Below, piece by piece: positions 9,175-17,482 of a stretch of DNA of 64,000 bases; position 1 is the first letter of the stretch; every line of letters starts with the position of its first letter. The stretch is from assembly GCA_947467145.1 (NCBI GenBank), contig CANIGJ010000019.1, positions 18,345 to 82,344 on the forward strand. The letters run 5' to 3'. Source of the stretch: Rhodospirillaceae bacterium (GTDB lineage Bacteria; Pseudomonadota; Alphaproteobacteria; Rhodospirillales; UBA2165). The translations under genes were made by a program, and so were the position numbers. The notes below the pieces were generated by a model, which saw only the letters and a list, made by a program, of their open reading frames with translations, had not been told where the DNA came from and did not search any database.

Positions 9175-9666
9175 CTATTTGTTGCCGCGGCGCAGATAAG
9201 CCGGCGCCGTATCGTCGGCGGCCGGGGCATAGGCGACGCTGAACGACTTCAACGCTTTCTTCGCGTCTTCCGGATCGCGCCCGGCGGGCAGTTCGAACGA
9301 CGAGAAGCCACAGCGCTGCATGAAATAGAGCTGATCCTTGTAGACGTCGCCGACGGCGCGGATATCGCCCTTGAAGCCATGACGCTCGCGCAATAGCCGG
9401 GCGTAGGAAAAGGCGCGGCCGTCCGAAAGCGTCGGGAATTCGAGCGCGATCAGCTCGAACCGTTCGAGGTCCTCGGCGATTAAGGCCGGCGGTTGGTCGC
9501 TTTTCATGCGAATGCCGAGCGGGCCGTTGTGACGCTTCAGGGCGTCGCGGCTGTCGCGCCAGCGTTCGAAACTGATGACGATCGGCCCATTGCCGATCAC
9601 CGACTCGTCGTCGGCCAAGGTGCGCCAGGTATCCTGGGCAACCTGTCCGTCTTTAATGAGAGCCAT
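9175..9666 (-). CDS. DUF934 domain protein of sulfite reduction
   Basis: A 163-residue cytoplasmic protein of the DUF934 family, which is regularly encoded next to sulfite reductase in alphaproteobacteria and is annotated as a probable accessory oxidoreductase. The conserved block SDGRAFSYARLLRERHGFKG and the following DQLYFMQRCGF are visible. The frame is open further upstream, but the ATG at 9666 gives a normal N-terminus (MALIKDG) and overlaps the upstream reductase by only 14 bp. No catalytic role has been established for the family. Confidence 0.9.
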   Translation of the reverse strand: MALIKDGQVAQDTWRTLADDESVIGNGPIVISFERWRDSRDALKRHNGPLGIRMKSDQPPALIAEDLERFELIALEFPTLSDGRAFSYARLLRERHGFKGDIRAVGDVYKDQLYFMQRCGFSSFELPAGRDPEDAKKALKSFSVAYAPAADDTAPAYLRRGNK

Positions 9667-11308
9667 ACAGACGATCCTTGAAGGGGGCTTGGCCGACGCG
9701 GCGATAGGTATCGAGGAACCGTTCGCCGGTGCTGCGTTGCTTGAGATAGACATCGACCAGCGATTCCACCGCATCGACGATATCCTCGGACGAAAAAGCC
9801 GGTCCGATGATCTTGCCGATATCGGCGTCCTCGGCGGACGAGCCGCCCAAGGTCACCTGATAGAATTCTTCGCCGTTCTTCTCGACACCGAGAATGCCGA
9901 GATGCGCCACGTGATGATGGCCGCAGGCATTGATGCAGCCCGAGATGTTGATGTGCATGTCGCCGATATCGTTCTGGCGTTTGATATCGTCGAACCGCTC
10001 GGCGATGCGCTGCGCGACCGGGATCGAGCGCGCGTTGGCGAGCGAGCAGAAATCGAGGCCCGGGCAGCAGATGATGTCGGTGATGCGCCCGAAATTGGGG
10101 GTCGCGAGGTTCAGCTTAATCAGGTCCTGATAAAGCGCGAACAGATCGGCCTTTTTCACGTCGGCGAACACCAGGTTCTGGCGATGCGTGACGCGCAATT
10201 GACCGAGCGAATATGTGTCGGACAGATCGGCGATGGCATCCATCTGATCGTCGGTGGCGTCGCCCGGCGGCTGGCCCGTCGGCTTCAGCGAAATGTTGAC
10301 GATCGCATAGCCCGCCTGCTTGTGCGCGACAACGTTGCGATCGTGCCAATCGCGGAACGACGCATCGTCGGCCAGCTTCTTGGTCAGCGCGGCATCGTCG
10401 GTGGGCAATTTCTCGTAAGCCGGCGTCGCGAAGTAGGCGCGGATGCGGTCTTCTTCATGCTGATCGAGATCGAGCGGCTCTGCGGCGGCGGCCTCGAACT
10501 CGGCTTCGACGTCTTTGCGGAAGCGTTCGATGCCGTGCTCATGCACCAGGATCTTGATGCGCGCCTTGTAGATATTGTCGCGGCGGCCTTCCATGTTGTA
10601 GACGCGCAAGATCGCCTGCAGATAGCGCAGCAGTTCTTTCTTCGGCAGGAATTCGCGCACGATCTTGGCGATGAACGGCGTGCGGCCGAGACCGCCGCCG
10701 ACCAGCACGCAGAAGCCGATCTCGCCCTTGTCGTTCTTGACGATCTTCAGGCCGATGTCGTGCACGTTGATGGCGGCGCGGTCGTGATCGGCGGCCGTCA
10801 GCGCGATCTTGAATTTGCGGGGCAGCCACGAGAATTCCGGGTGCAACGTGACGAACTGCCGCACGATCTCGGCGTAGGGACGCGGATCTTCGATCTCGTC
10901 CTTGGCGACGCCGGCGTACGGATCGGAAGTGACGTTGCGGTTGTTGTTGCCGCTGGTCTGGATCGCGTTCATCTCAACTTCGGCGAGATGCGCCAGGATG
11001 TCGGGCGTATCTTCCAGCTTGGGCCAGTTGTACTGGATGTTCTGGCGCGTCGTGAAATGGCCGTAGCCGCGATCGTACTTGCGCGCGATGAGTGCGAGCT
11101 TGCGCAGCTGCGCCGACGACAGCAGGCCATAGGGAATGGCGACACGCAGCATGTAAGCGTGCAGCTGCATATAAAGGCCGTTGCGCAGGCGGAGCGGCCG
11201 GAACTGATCCTCGGTGAGGTCGCCCTTGAAGCGACGGCTGACCTGATCGCGATATTCGTCCACCCGCTCGCGCGTCAGCGTCTGGTCGATTTCGTCATAT
11301 TGATACAT
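9653..11308 (-). CDS. cysI: Nitrite/sulfite reductase hemoprotein (CysI-like)
   Basis: Sirohaem and 4Fe-4S enzyme of assimilatory sulfite reduction, 551 residues. The cluster ligands are visible as C-x5-C (CPGLDFC) and C-x3-C (GCINAC, followed by GHHH) in the C-terminal half. The two ferredoxin-like/sirohaem repeats have the expected RxR-type segments (HFTTRQNIQYNW near residue 85). It lies between DUF2849 and DUF934 genes, an arrangement that marks the sulfite role rather than nitrite. No cysH, cysG or flavoprotein subunit lies in the operon, so electrons probably come from ferredoxin or an unlinked partner. Confidence 0.92.
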   Translation of the reverse strand: MYQYDEIDQTLTRERVDEYRDQVSRRFKGDLTEDQFRPLRLRNGLYMQLHAYMLRVAIPYGLLSSAQLRKLALIARKYDRGYGHFTTRQNIQYNWPKLEDTPDILAHLAEVEMNAIQTSGNNNRNVTSDPYAGVAKDEIEDPRPYAEIVRQFVTLHPEFSWLPRKFKIALTAADHDRAAINVHDIGLKIVKNDKGEIGFCVLVGGGLGRTPFIAKIVREFLPKKELLRYLQAILRVYNMEGRRDNIYKARIKILVHEHGIERFRKDVEAEFEAAAAEPLDLDQHEEDRIRAYFATPAYEKLPTDDAALTKKLADDASFRDWHDRNVVAHKQAGYAIVNISLKPTGQPPGDATDDQMDAIADLSDTYSLGQLRVTHRQNLVFADVKKADLFALYQDLIKLNLATPNFGRITDIICCPGLDFCSLANARSIPVAQRIAERFDDIKRQNDIGDMHINISGCINACGHHHVAHLGILGVEKNGEEFYQVTLGGSSAEDADIGKIIGPAFSSEDIVDAVESLVDVYLKQRSTGERFLDTYRRVGQAPFKDRLYGSH

Positions 11309-11421
11309 GGCATCGGTCCAATTTTTCGAAAACGTCGGTTGCGCGGCTGTTTAAGTCAAGCCGCCAAGGCTTGCTCTGGGCCTTCTGCGGGCCGTCTCGC
11401 CTGGCTGGCTGGCTCGTTTGG

Positions 11422-11694
11422 TCAGGCGCCGTAATGGACGGTCGGTCCGTTGGCCCTGATCTGCTCGCGGATGCGCACCGGAACCACGGTTCCGTCCGCC
11501 ACCACGTCGATTGCATAGGGTCCGACGATCAGGCACTTTGCCACCGCGTCGGCCGCCTGTTTGAGCAGGGCATCGGCGTCGGCCTCGGGCACGTATCTGC
11601 CCTTGTTAATATCGGTCGTCCAGTTTCCGGCCGCGTCCATCCAGACGTTCGCGCCGTCAGCCAGCAGTTGGGCTGTAATCATGCGGTATTTCAT
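11422..11694 (-). CDS. DUF2849 domain protein of the sulfite reductase operon
   Basis: A 90-residue protein matching the DUF2849 pattern: an N-terminal stretch (TAQLLADGANVWMDAAGNW) and the C-terminal PVRIREQIRANGPTV. DUF2849 genes typically precede cysI in alphaproteobacteria, often after a sirohaem synthase gene; here it is the first gene of the operon and no cysG is present. The family has no assigned activity. The 113 bp gap to cysI holds no other gene. Confidence 0.88.
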   Translation of the reverse strand: MKYRMITAQLLADGANVWMDAAGNWTTDINKGRYVPEADADALLKQAADAVAKCLIVGPYAIDVVADGTVVPVRIREQIRANGPTVHYGA

Positions 11695-11744
11695 GGCCGC
11701 ACTATAGTTCTCTCCTAAATCTGTGTAAATAATATATTTATCAC

Positions 11745-11765
11745 AAATTATTATTGTAATAATTT
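11745..11765. promoter_or_regulatory. Perfect 9-bp inverted repeat between divergent operons
   Basis: Two perfect 9-bp arms, AAATTATTA (11745-11753) and TAATAATTT (11757-11765), are separated by TTG. They lie in an AT-rich island in an otherwise GC-rich genome. The site is about 50 bp upstream of the DUF2849-cysI operon and about 125 bp upstream of the ECF sigma gene. The size and symmetry fit a dimeric repressor or activator operator. Which regulator binds, and which operon it controls, cannot be read from the sequence. Confidence 0.6.
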
Positions 11766-11890
11766 GGCGCTATTGTTCGCGCGCAATCGGTCGATAAGTG
11801 GCTTTACGGTATTGGCGCGGGCTTGGCGCGGGCGAATATAAGCATTAACTTATTGAAATAATTGAAGCCGGCGGATTGGGGCCGACGGAA

Positions 11891-12634
11891 ATGACCACGA
11901 AGGTCCGTTATAACAGCGAAGACACTAATCTGACCGTCGGGACGATGGATGATCCTCGCCCGGCGTCGGAGAGTACCGCGCAAATGACGGCCCTCTATCG
12001 TACAACGATCGGACAATCGCTCACCGGCGGGCCTGCCGCCGATACGGCGCAAGCACGCCCGGTCGTCGTCAAGAGCGAACGGCCCGATTACGACGCCCAA
12101 TTGCTGCACCGCATCGCCACCGGCGATCGCCGCGCCACGCAGCTCCTGCTCGATCAATATCTGGGCCGCATCGTTACCTACGGCTATCGCATGATGGGCG
12201 ACAATGCCGAGGCTGAGGATGTCGCGCAGGAAACCTTCTTGCGGCTGTGGCGCAATATCGAAACCTGGCGCGCCGACGCGCCACTGATCCATTGGCTGCA
12301 TCGCGTCGCCTACAATCTGTGTATCGACCGGTTGCGCCGCCGCAAGCCGGTGTCGCTCGATGCGTTGCCTGAGCCGCTCGATCCCGAAGAAAATCCGGCC
12401 GGCACGCTGCATCGGCTCGAATTGGCCGACGCGGTTGCTGCCGCCATCGCGCAATTGCCCGATCGCCAACGCGCCGCCGTGGTGTTCGTTCATCAAGAAG
12501 GCTTCAGCAATATCGAAACGGCGGCGCTGATGGAAATCAGTGTCGAAGCCGTCGAATCGTTGCTGGCCCGCGCTCGGCGTTCTTTGCGCAAGCTGCTCGA
12601 AGCGTTACGTCCTGAGTTAGAGGGGGACATCTAG
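11891..12634 (+). CDS. ECF RNA polymerase sigma factor
   Basis: Group IV sigma factor of 247 residues. Region 2 (AEDVAQETFLRLWRNIETWR, about residues 115-135) and region 4 (LPDRQRAAVVFVH with a following helix-turn-helix, about 190-240) are clear. About 75 residues precede region 2, more than in most ECF factors. The frame opens at a TTG (11876); the ATG at 11891 is preferred, and the ATG at 11945 is possible. The stop overlaps the GTG of the next gene (TAGTG), so it is coupled to its probable anti-sigma factor. Its targets probably include the downstream efflux genes, by analogy with cnrYXH. Confidence 0.9.
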   Translation: MTTKVRYNSEDTNLTVGTMDDPRPASESTAQMTALYRTTIGQSLTGGPAADTAQARPVVVKSERPDYDAQLLHRIATGDRRATQLLLDQYLGRIVTYGYRMMGDNAEAEDVAQETFLRLWRNIETWRADAPLIHWLHRVAYNLCIDRLRRRKPVSLDALPEPLDPEENPAGTLHRLELADAVAAAIAQLPDRQRAAVVFVHQEGFSNIETAALMEISVEAVESLLARARRSLRKLLEALRPELEGDI

Positions 12635-13095
12635 TGAACGCTCAACGCATGACCATTGAGCGGATCCAGGATCTCGCGGATCGTCATGGCGGCGAACTGT
12701 CGCATTGGCCGGTGGCCGAAGCCTGCGCGACGCGGGTACTGCTCGCGACCTCCGCCGAGGCGCGCGCCATCCTGGTGCGGGCCAACCGCCTGGATCGCGT
12801 GCTGAGCACCGCGCGCGGCCATTCCGTGACCAACAATCTGCGCGAACGCCTGTTGGCCGGCGCGCCCGTCGGTGGCTGGCGGGAATTGCTAGTGAGCCTG
12901 TGGCCCTTCGGCCCGGTCTGGCGTCCCGCGGCGGCGTTGTTCGGTCTGGCGTTGATCGGCGTGACCTTGGGGTCGAGCGAGATGGCCAAGCTTGTCGTGC
13001 CGGCCAGCGTCAACGCTGCCCTGAGCGAGGAAATACGCATCGTCGCGCTGTCAGCGACCGATGTCCTCGGTGACAGCAATCAATGGCACGAATGA
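12634..13095 (+). CDS. Probable anti-sigma factor (single-pass membrane protein)
   Basis: A 153-residue protein starting at a GTG one base into the sigma stop, with a strong AGAGGGGGA ribosome binding site. The N-terminal ~95 residues are polar and would be cytoplasmic, one hydrophobic helix (about 98-115) follows, and about 35 residues would be periplasmic. This layout and the gene position directly after an ECF sigma fit an anti-sigma factor. I do not see a zinc HxxxCxxC motif. The family is not recognised from sequence, so the call rests on topology and context. Confidence 0.72.
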   Translation: MNAQRMTIERIQDLADRHGGELSHWPVAEACATRVLLATSAEARAILVRANRLDRVLSTARGHSVTNNLRERLLAGAPVGGWRELLVSLWPFGPVWRPAAALFGLALIGVTLGSSEMAKLVVPASVNAALSEEIRIVALSATDVLGDSNQWHE

Positions 13096-13607
13096 CCCCC
13101 CGCTGGTGGGCGGGTATTTTCTTTGCCTCGCTCGCCCTTAATGTCCTGTTGTTGGGTATTGTCGGTGCGGCCTATCTCAACCGCGACAATCGTGACCGTG
13201 AACTCGTCCACCGCATGACAGTCTATACCGTGCCGTGGGCTTGGCGCGTGGTGGGTGAAGATGTCGGCATTCTAGCGCGCCGGATCTATGCCCGGAACCA
13301 GGCCGATCTGGCGCGCGATCGTCAGACCTTGGCCGAGGACTATGCCAAGGTGAACGAGATCCTGGCGGCCGAGAAATTCGACCGTGAGGCATTTGCCGGC
13401 GCGTTGGCAAAATTGCGCATGGATGTGGCCTCCGCACAGAAACTGATGCACGAGGCGATGGGCGAATTCGCGGCCGGCCTGACGGCGGACCAACGCCGCA
13501 AATTGACCGATTTCGTTACTGATTGGGCGAAACAGCGCGATCAACGCGCGATCCGGCGCGATGAGATGATCGAGCAGAAAGAGCGCCGCGACCCGCCGGC
13601 GAACTAG
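13083..13607 (+). CDS. Periplasmic heavy-metal/stress sensor (CnrX/Spy-like)
   Basis: A 174-residue protein with an N-terminal membrane anchor (about residues 9-29) and a helical, charged periplasmic domain. It has long helices, repeated K/R/E/Q residues and the segment GLTADQRRKLTDFV, which resembles the LTxxQ signature of Spy/CpxP/CnrX proteins. It overlaps the anti-sigma gene by 13 bp. In cnrYXH systems, CnrX senses metal in the periplasm and releases the sigma factor from the anti-sigma. Whether metal is the ligand here is unknown; few His or Met residues are evident. Confidence 0.78.
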   Translation: MARMTPRWWAGIFFASLALNVLLLGIVGAAYLNRDNRDRELVHRMTVYTVPWAWRVVGEDVGILARRIYARNQADLARDRQTLAEDYAKVNEILAAEKFDREAFAGALAKLRMDVASAQKLMHEAMGEFAAGLTADQRRKLTDFVTDWAKQRDQRAIRRDEMIEQKERRDPPAN

Positions 13608-13630
13608 GCTGCCAAATAAGCGCGTGGCGC

Positions 13631-13659
13631 GACAATCTGATACATTTTTGCGCTATAAT
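13631..13659 (+). promoter_or_regulatory. Candidate sigma70 promoter for the MacAB genes
   Basis: A perfect -10 hexamer TATAAT lies at 13654-13659. A weak -35 (GACAAT) lies at 13631-13636 with a 17 bp spacer. Transcription would start near 13666, so an ATG at 13658 could not be translated from this promoter, which favours the ATG at 13691. The strength of the -35 match is poor. Confidence 0.45.
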
Positions 13660-13690
13660 GCCCGCCTTAATTTCGGGTAAGACGCTGGGC

Positions 13691-15400
13691 ATGCACAGAA
13701 TTGTAAGCATGCGACGCACAATCGTCGCAGCAGGCGTGATCGGGGCCATCGCGGTGGCCGCTGCGGCTTATGCTGCGTTGAGCGGTGATGGGGGCAGCGA
13801 TCCGACCTACCGGACCGCCAAGGTCGAACGCGGCTCGGTGGTCAAATCCGTCACTGCGTCGGGCAAGCTGAACGCGGTCACCACTGTCATGGTGGGATCG
13901 CAAATTTCCGGGCGCGTGTCCGAGCTGCTGGCCGATTTCAATTCCGAAGTCGTCGCCGATCAGGTGATCGCGCGCATCGACCCCACGACCTTCGAAGCCA
14001 AGGTGCGTGAAGCGAAGGCCGACCTTGATGTGGCGCGCGCCCAGGTCGTCAGCCAGCAGGCCGCCGTGATCCAGGCCCGCGCCAACGTGCAGAACGCGCG
14101 TGCGACCATCGCATCGACCGAGGCCGATCTGCTCAAGGCGCAGATCAATCTCAAGGACATGGAGCAGGATCTGCGGCGCAAACGCGATCTGAAGTCGAGC
14201 GGTGCCGTGGCACTCAGCGCCATCGATAAATCCGAAGCGACCTACAATACCGCCGGAGCACAGGTCAGCTCGGCCCGGGCACTTATTGCCGCCCAGCAAT
14301 CGATGATCGGTGCGCGTGAAGCCGCTCTCGTTCAGGCCGAAGCCGAAGTGGGACGTGCGGAGGCGCAGGTCGAACAGAAAGCCGCTGCGCTCTATACGGC
14401 GAATGTCAGCCTCGACAATACCTTCATCCGTTCGCCCGTTGACGGCGTGGTGATCGGGCGCAACGTCGATGTCGGCACTGTCGTCGCGGCCAGCCTGTCA
14501 TCGCCCACCTTGTTCAGCATCGCGCGCGATCTGCGCAGCATGCAGGTCGAGACCAGCATCGACGAAGCCGATATCGGTCAGATCCAGCCGGGCCAGGCGG
14601 CGGTCTTCACCGTCGATTCGTTTCTCGGCCAGGAATTCCACGGTCATGTCGTGCAGGTGCGCATGCAGCCGCTCGAACAGCAAAGCGTCATCACCTATAC
14701 GGTCGTGATCTCCGCCGACAATCCCGAGATGCGCTTGCTGCCGGGCATGACAGCCAATGTCGAAATCCGCGTCAGCGATCGTGCGAACGTTCTCAAAGTG
14801 CCGAGCGCGGCGTTGCGCTTCCGTCCGCCCGACGTCAATGGCGCACCCGCAGCATCCGCCGGCCAAGGTAATGCGCAGGCGGCCCGCGATCCGGCCCAGC
14901 AGCGCGAGCAATTCGATCGTTTGGCCGAGCAGCTCGGCCTCGACGATGAGCAGAAGCGCAAAGTGAGCGAGATCAACGCCGAAATGCAGAAGCAGGCCCG
15001 CGCGCAGCGCCAGGCGTCGAAAGGCGAAGGCAAAGGTGGCGCGCCCAAGGGTGACGGGCCGGGGCAAGGTTCAGGCGCGGCCTCCAGCGTGCCGCGCAAT
15101 GCGGTGGCGGCGATACGCGAACAGACCGACAAGCGCATTATGGAAATCCTGCGCCCCGATCAGCAACAGAAATTCCACGCGCTGCTGAATGACCGCCGCG
15201 ACAATCCGTCGACGCCGGCGCGCGTCTTTGTGCTCGACGGCGGCAAGCCGAAAGCCGTACCCATCGCGATCGGGGTCGCGGATGCGACCCATACCGAGCT
15301 GGTGCGCGGTGGTCTGGCCGAGGGCAACGAGATCATCGTCGGCCTTAATCGCGCGCAAAAAGGCGGCGCCACGCAGGCCAAGCGCGGTTTCGGGTTCTAG
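13691..15400 (+). CDS. macA: MacA-type periplasmic adaptor with inserted LTxxQ-like domain
   Basis: Membrane-fusion (adaptor) subunit of an ABC-type tripartite efflux pump, 569 residues from the ATG at 13691. It has an N-terminal signal anchor, a lipoyl-like half motif, a long alpha-helical hairpin rich in A, Q and E (about residues 90-230), and a beta-barrel domain with DNTFIRSPVDGVV. An unusual stretch of about 130 residues (about 376-506) interrupts the membrane-proximal region. It contains LGLDDEQKRKVSEI and EILRPDQQQKF, which resemble the paired LTxxQ motifs of Spy/CpxP chaperones. The normal MacA fold resumes at ARVFVLDGGKPKAV. An upstream ATG at 13658 overlaps the TATAAT hexamer and is less likely. 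The gene is followed by the cognate ATPase. Confidence 0.88.
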   Translation: MHRIVSMRRTIVAAGVIGAIAVAAAAYAALSGDGGSDPTYRTAKVERGSVVKSVTASGKLNAVTTVMVGSQISGRVSELLADFNSEVVADQVIARIDPTTFEAKVREAKADLDVARAQVVSQQAAVIQARANVQNARATIASTEADLLKAQINLKDMEQDLRRKRDLKSSGAVALSAIDKSEATYNTAGAQVSSARALIAAQQSMIGAREAALVQAEAEVGRAEAQVEQKAAALYTANVSLDNTFIRSPVDGVVIGRNVDVGTVVAASLSSPTLFSIARDLRSMQVETSIDEADIGQIQPGQAAVFTVDSFLGQEFHGHVVQVRMQPLEQQSVITYTVVISADNPEMRLLPGMTANVEIRVSDRANVLKVPSAALRFRPPDVNGAPAASAGQGNAQAARDPAQQREQFDRLAEQLGLDDEQKRKVSEINAEMQKQARAQRQASKGEGKGGAPKGDGPGQGSGAASSVPRNAVAAIREQTDKRIMEILRPDQQQKFHALLNDRRDNPSTPARVFVLDGGKPKAVPIAIGVADATHTELVRGGLAEGNEIIVGLNRAQKGGATQAKRGFGF

Positions 15401-15406
15401 CCCGAC

Positions 15407-16198
15407 ATGACCCAGCCTCATGCGTTGATCCGGATCGAAGGCCTGGGCCGCGACTACCGCATGGGCGGCTCGCTCGTGCATGCGCTCCGCGACGTTTCAT
15501 TTTCGGTTCAGTCGGGCGAATTCGTCGCCATCATGGGTGCGTCGGGTTCCGGCAAGTCGACCATGATGAATCTTTTGGGCTGCCTCGATACGCCGACGCG
15601 CGGGACTTATTTCCTCGACGGCGAAGACGTATCGAAACTCGACACGGATACCCTGGCGGGTCTGCGCAACCGCAAGATCGGTTTCGTGTTCCAGGGCTTC
15701 AACCTGCTGGCGCGCACCAGTGCGCTCGATAACGTGCAATTGCCGTTGATGTACGGCGCCTTCGATCGCGTTGAGCGCCGTCGCCGTGCCGAAGACGCCT
15801 TGCGCGAGGTAGGATTGGCCGATCGCATGGATCATCACCCGACACAATTATCGGGCGGGCAGCAGCAACGCGTCGCGATTGCCCGCGCCCTCGTCAATCG
15901 TCCGACCTTGATCCTGGCCGACGAGCCGACGGGGGCATTGGATACACGGACCGGGATCGAGATCATGGCGCTGTTTCAGCGCCTCAACCGCTCCGGCATG
16001 ACGGTGGTCGTCGTCACGCATGAACCGGATGTGGCGCGCTTCGCCAGCCGCATGGTGCGCTTCCAGGATGGGCAAATCATCGCCGACGAGGCCGTGGAAA
16101 CGCCCGACGATGCCGTCAGTATGCTGGCCGCCTATGCTGCCCCGCCGCGCGACGAAGCCGCCGCCGAGGATGCGAGTGTCGAGGCCGTGGCGCTATGA
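15407..16198 (+). CDS. MacB-type ABC transporter ATP-binding protein
   Basis: A 263-residue ATPase of the LolD/MacB class. Walker A (GASGSGKST), the signature [15 protein letters not shown], Walker B ([12 protein letters not shown]) and the switch histidine (VVVTHE) are all present. In E. coli MacB the ATPase and permease are fused; here they are separate, and this gene overlaps the permease start by 4 bp (ATGA). The C-terminal extension after about residue 230 is Ala/Glu-rich and of no clear function. Confidence 0.93.
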   Translation: MTQPHALIRIEGLGRDYRMGGSLVHALRDVSFSVQSGEFVAIMGASGSGKSTMMNLLGCLDTPTRGTYFLDGEDVSKLDTDTLAGLRNRKIGFVFQGFNLLARTSALDNVQLPLMYGAFDRVERRRRAEDALREVGLADRMDHHPTQLSGGQQQRVAIARALVNRPTLILADEPTGALDTRTGIEIMALFQRLNRSGMTVVVVTHEPDVARFASRMVRFQDGQIIADEAVETPDDAVSMLAAYAAPPRDEAAAEDASVEAVAL

Positions 16199-17427
16199 AT
16201 TTCACCGACGCGCTGGGGTCCGCCTTCACCGCCGTGCGTGCCAATGTGCTGCGCAGCGTGCTCACCGCGCTCGGCATCATCATCGGTGTCGCTGCGGTCA
16301 TCGTCATGGTGGCCGTCGGCAGCGGCGCGCAGGAACGCATCGACGGTTATATCAAGGGCCTGGGATCGAACCTGCTTTTGGTCTGGCCGGGCAGCAGCAA
16401 TGTCGGCGGCGTGAAGGGGGGGCGCGGCACGCGGCCGAGCTTGACCGAAGACGATGCCTTGGCCATCCAGAACGAAGTCGAAAGCATCGAGGTCAGCGCG
16501 CCACAGGTGCGCGGCCCGGCGCAAACCATTTTCGGCAATAAGAACTGGGGCACGACCGTCGTCGGGGCCACGCCGGAATATGAGATCGCCCACAACTGGC
16601 CGGCCGCCGATGGCCGGTGGTTTACGGCCGCCGAGGTGCGCAGCACCGCCAAGGTCGTGCTCCTGGGCAGTACGGTGGCCGAACAGCTGTTCGAGGGCGG
16701 CAATCCCATCGGCCAGACCGTGCGTATTAAGACGGTCCCGTTCGAGGTCATCGGCGTGCTCGCGGCCAAGGGCGAATCCCTGTCCGGGCAGGATCAGGAC
16801 GACATCATGCTGATGCCGGTAACGACGGCGCGCAACCGCATCGTCGGCGGCCGCCAGATCAAGGCGCGCCAGGTCCAGGCGATGTATGTGAAGGTCCGTT
16901 CGCCCGACGAGATCGACGACGCTATGGCGGACATCACGGATTTGTTGCGTCAGCGCCACAAGGTGCGCGAGGGCCGGCCCGACGATTTCTCCATCCGCAA
17001 TATGTCGCAAATACTGGCAGCGCGCTCCAGTTCGGCGCGGGTCATGACCCTGCTGCTGGCGGCGGTCGCATCGATCTCGCTGATCGTCGGCGGCATCGGC
17101 ATCATGAACATCATGTTGGTGTCGGTCACCGAACGGACGCGCGAAATCGGTCTGCGGATGGCCATTGGTGCCCGCCGGCGCGATATCCTGCGCCAGTTCC
17201 TGATCGAAGCGGTGACCCTGTCGTTGATCGGCGGATGTATCGGCGTGGTGTTGGGCGTCGGCACGTCCATCGCGATCGCCCAGCTCGGCGATTGGCCGAC
17301 CTCGATCAGTATCGGTTCGATCATTCTGGCGTTCTGCTTCTCGGCCGCCATTGGGGTCTTTTTCGGATTCTATCCGGCCCGCAAGGCGGCCCGACTCGAC
17401 CCCATCGAGGCCTTGCGCTACGAATAG
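16195..17427 (+). CDS. MacB-type ABC transporter permease
   Basis: A 410-residue permease with one N-terminal helix (about 20-42), a large periplasmic MacB core domain (about 45-280) and an FtsX-type C-terminal domain with three helices. The conserved [20 protein letters not shown] loop before the last two helices is present. It acts with the ATPase and adaptor to expel a substrate from the periplasm; macrolides, lipids, peptides and siderophores are known for relatives, and the one here is unknown. It ends 55 bp before corA. Confidence 0.93.
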   Translation: MNFTDALGSAFTAVRANVLRSVLTALGIIIGVAAVIVMVAVGSGAQERIDGYIKGLGSNLLLVWPGSSNVGGVKGGRGTRPSLTEDDALAIQNEVESIEVSAPQVRGPAQTIFGNKNWGTTVVGATPEYEIAHNWPAADGRWFTAAEVRSTAKVVLLGSTVAEQLFEGGNPIGQTVRIKTVPFEVIGVLAAKGESLSGQDQDDIMLMPVTTARNRIVGGRQIKARQVQAMYVKVRSPDEIDDAMADITDLLRQRHKVREGRPDDFSIRNMSQILAARSSSARVMTLLLAAVASISLIVGGIGIMNIMLVSVTERTREIGLRMAIGARRRDILRQFLIEAVTLSLIGGCIGVVLGVGTSIAIAQLGDWPTSISIGSIILAFCFSAAIGVFFGFYPARKAARLDPIEALRYE

Positions 17428-17482
17428 GCTTTGATCCTAGAACCGTGCTAAACGGGCGGAGTCGACTAGTGCCGGGGCGTCA

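Noticed and set aside
9575..11434. A 619-codon plus-strand frame antisense to the sulfite reductase gene
   Set aside because: It is Asp/Val/Arg-rich and mirrors the real gene's codon bias; it has no motif, and the minus-strand protein is clearly real.
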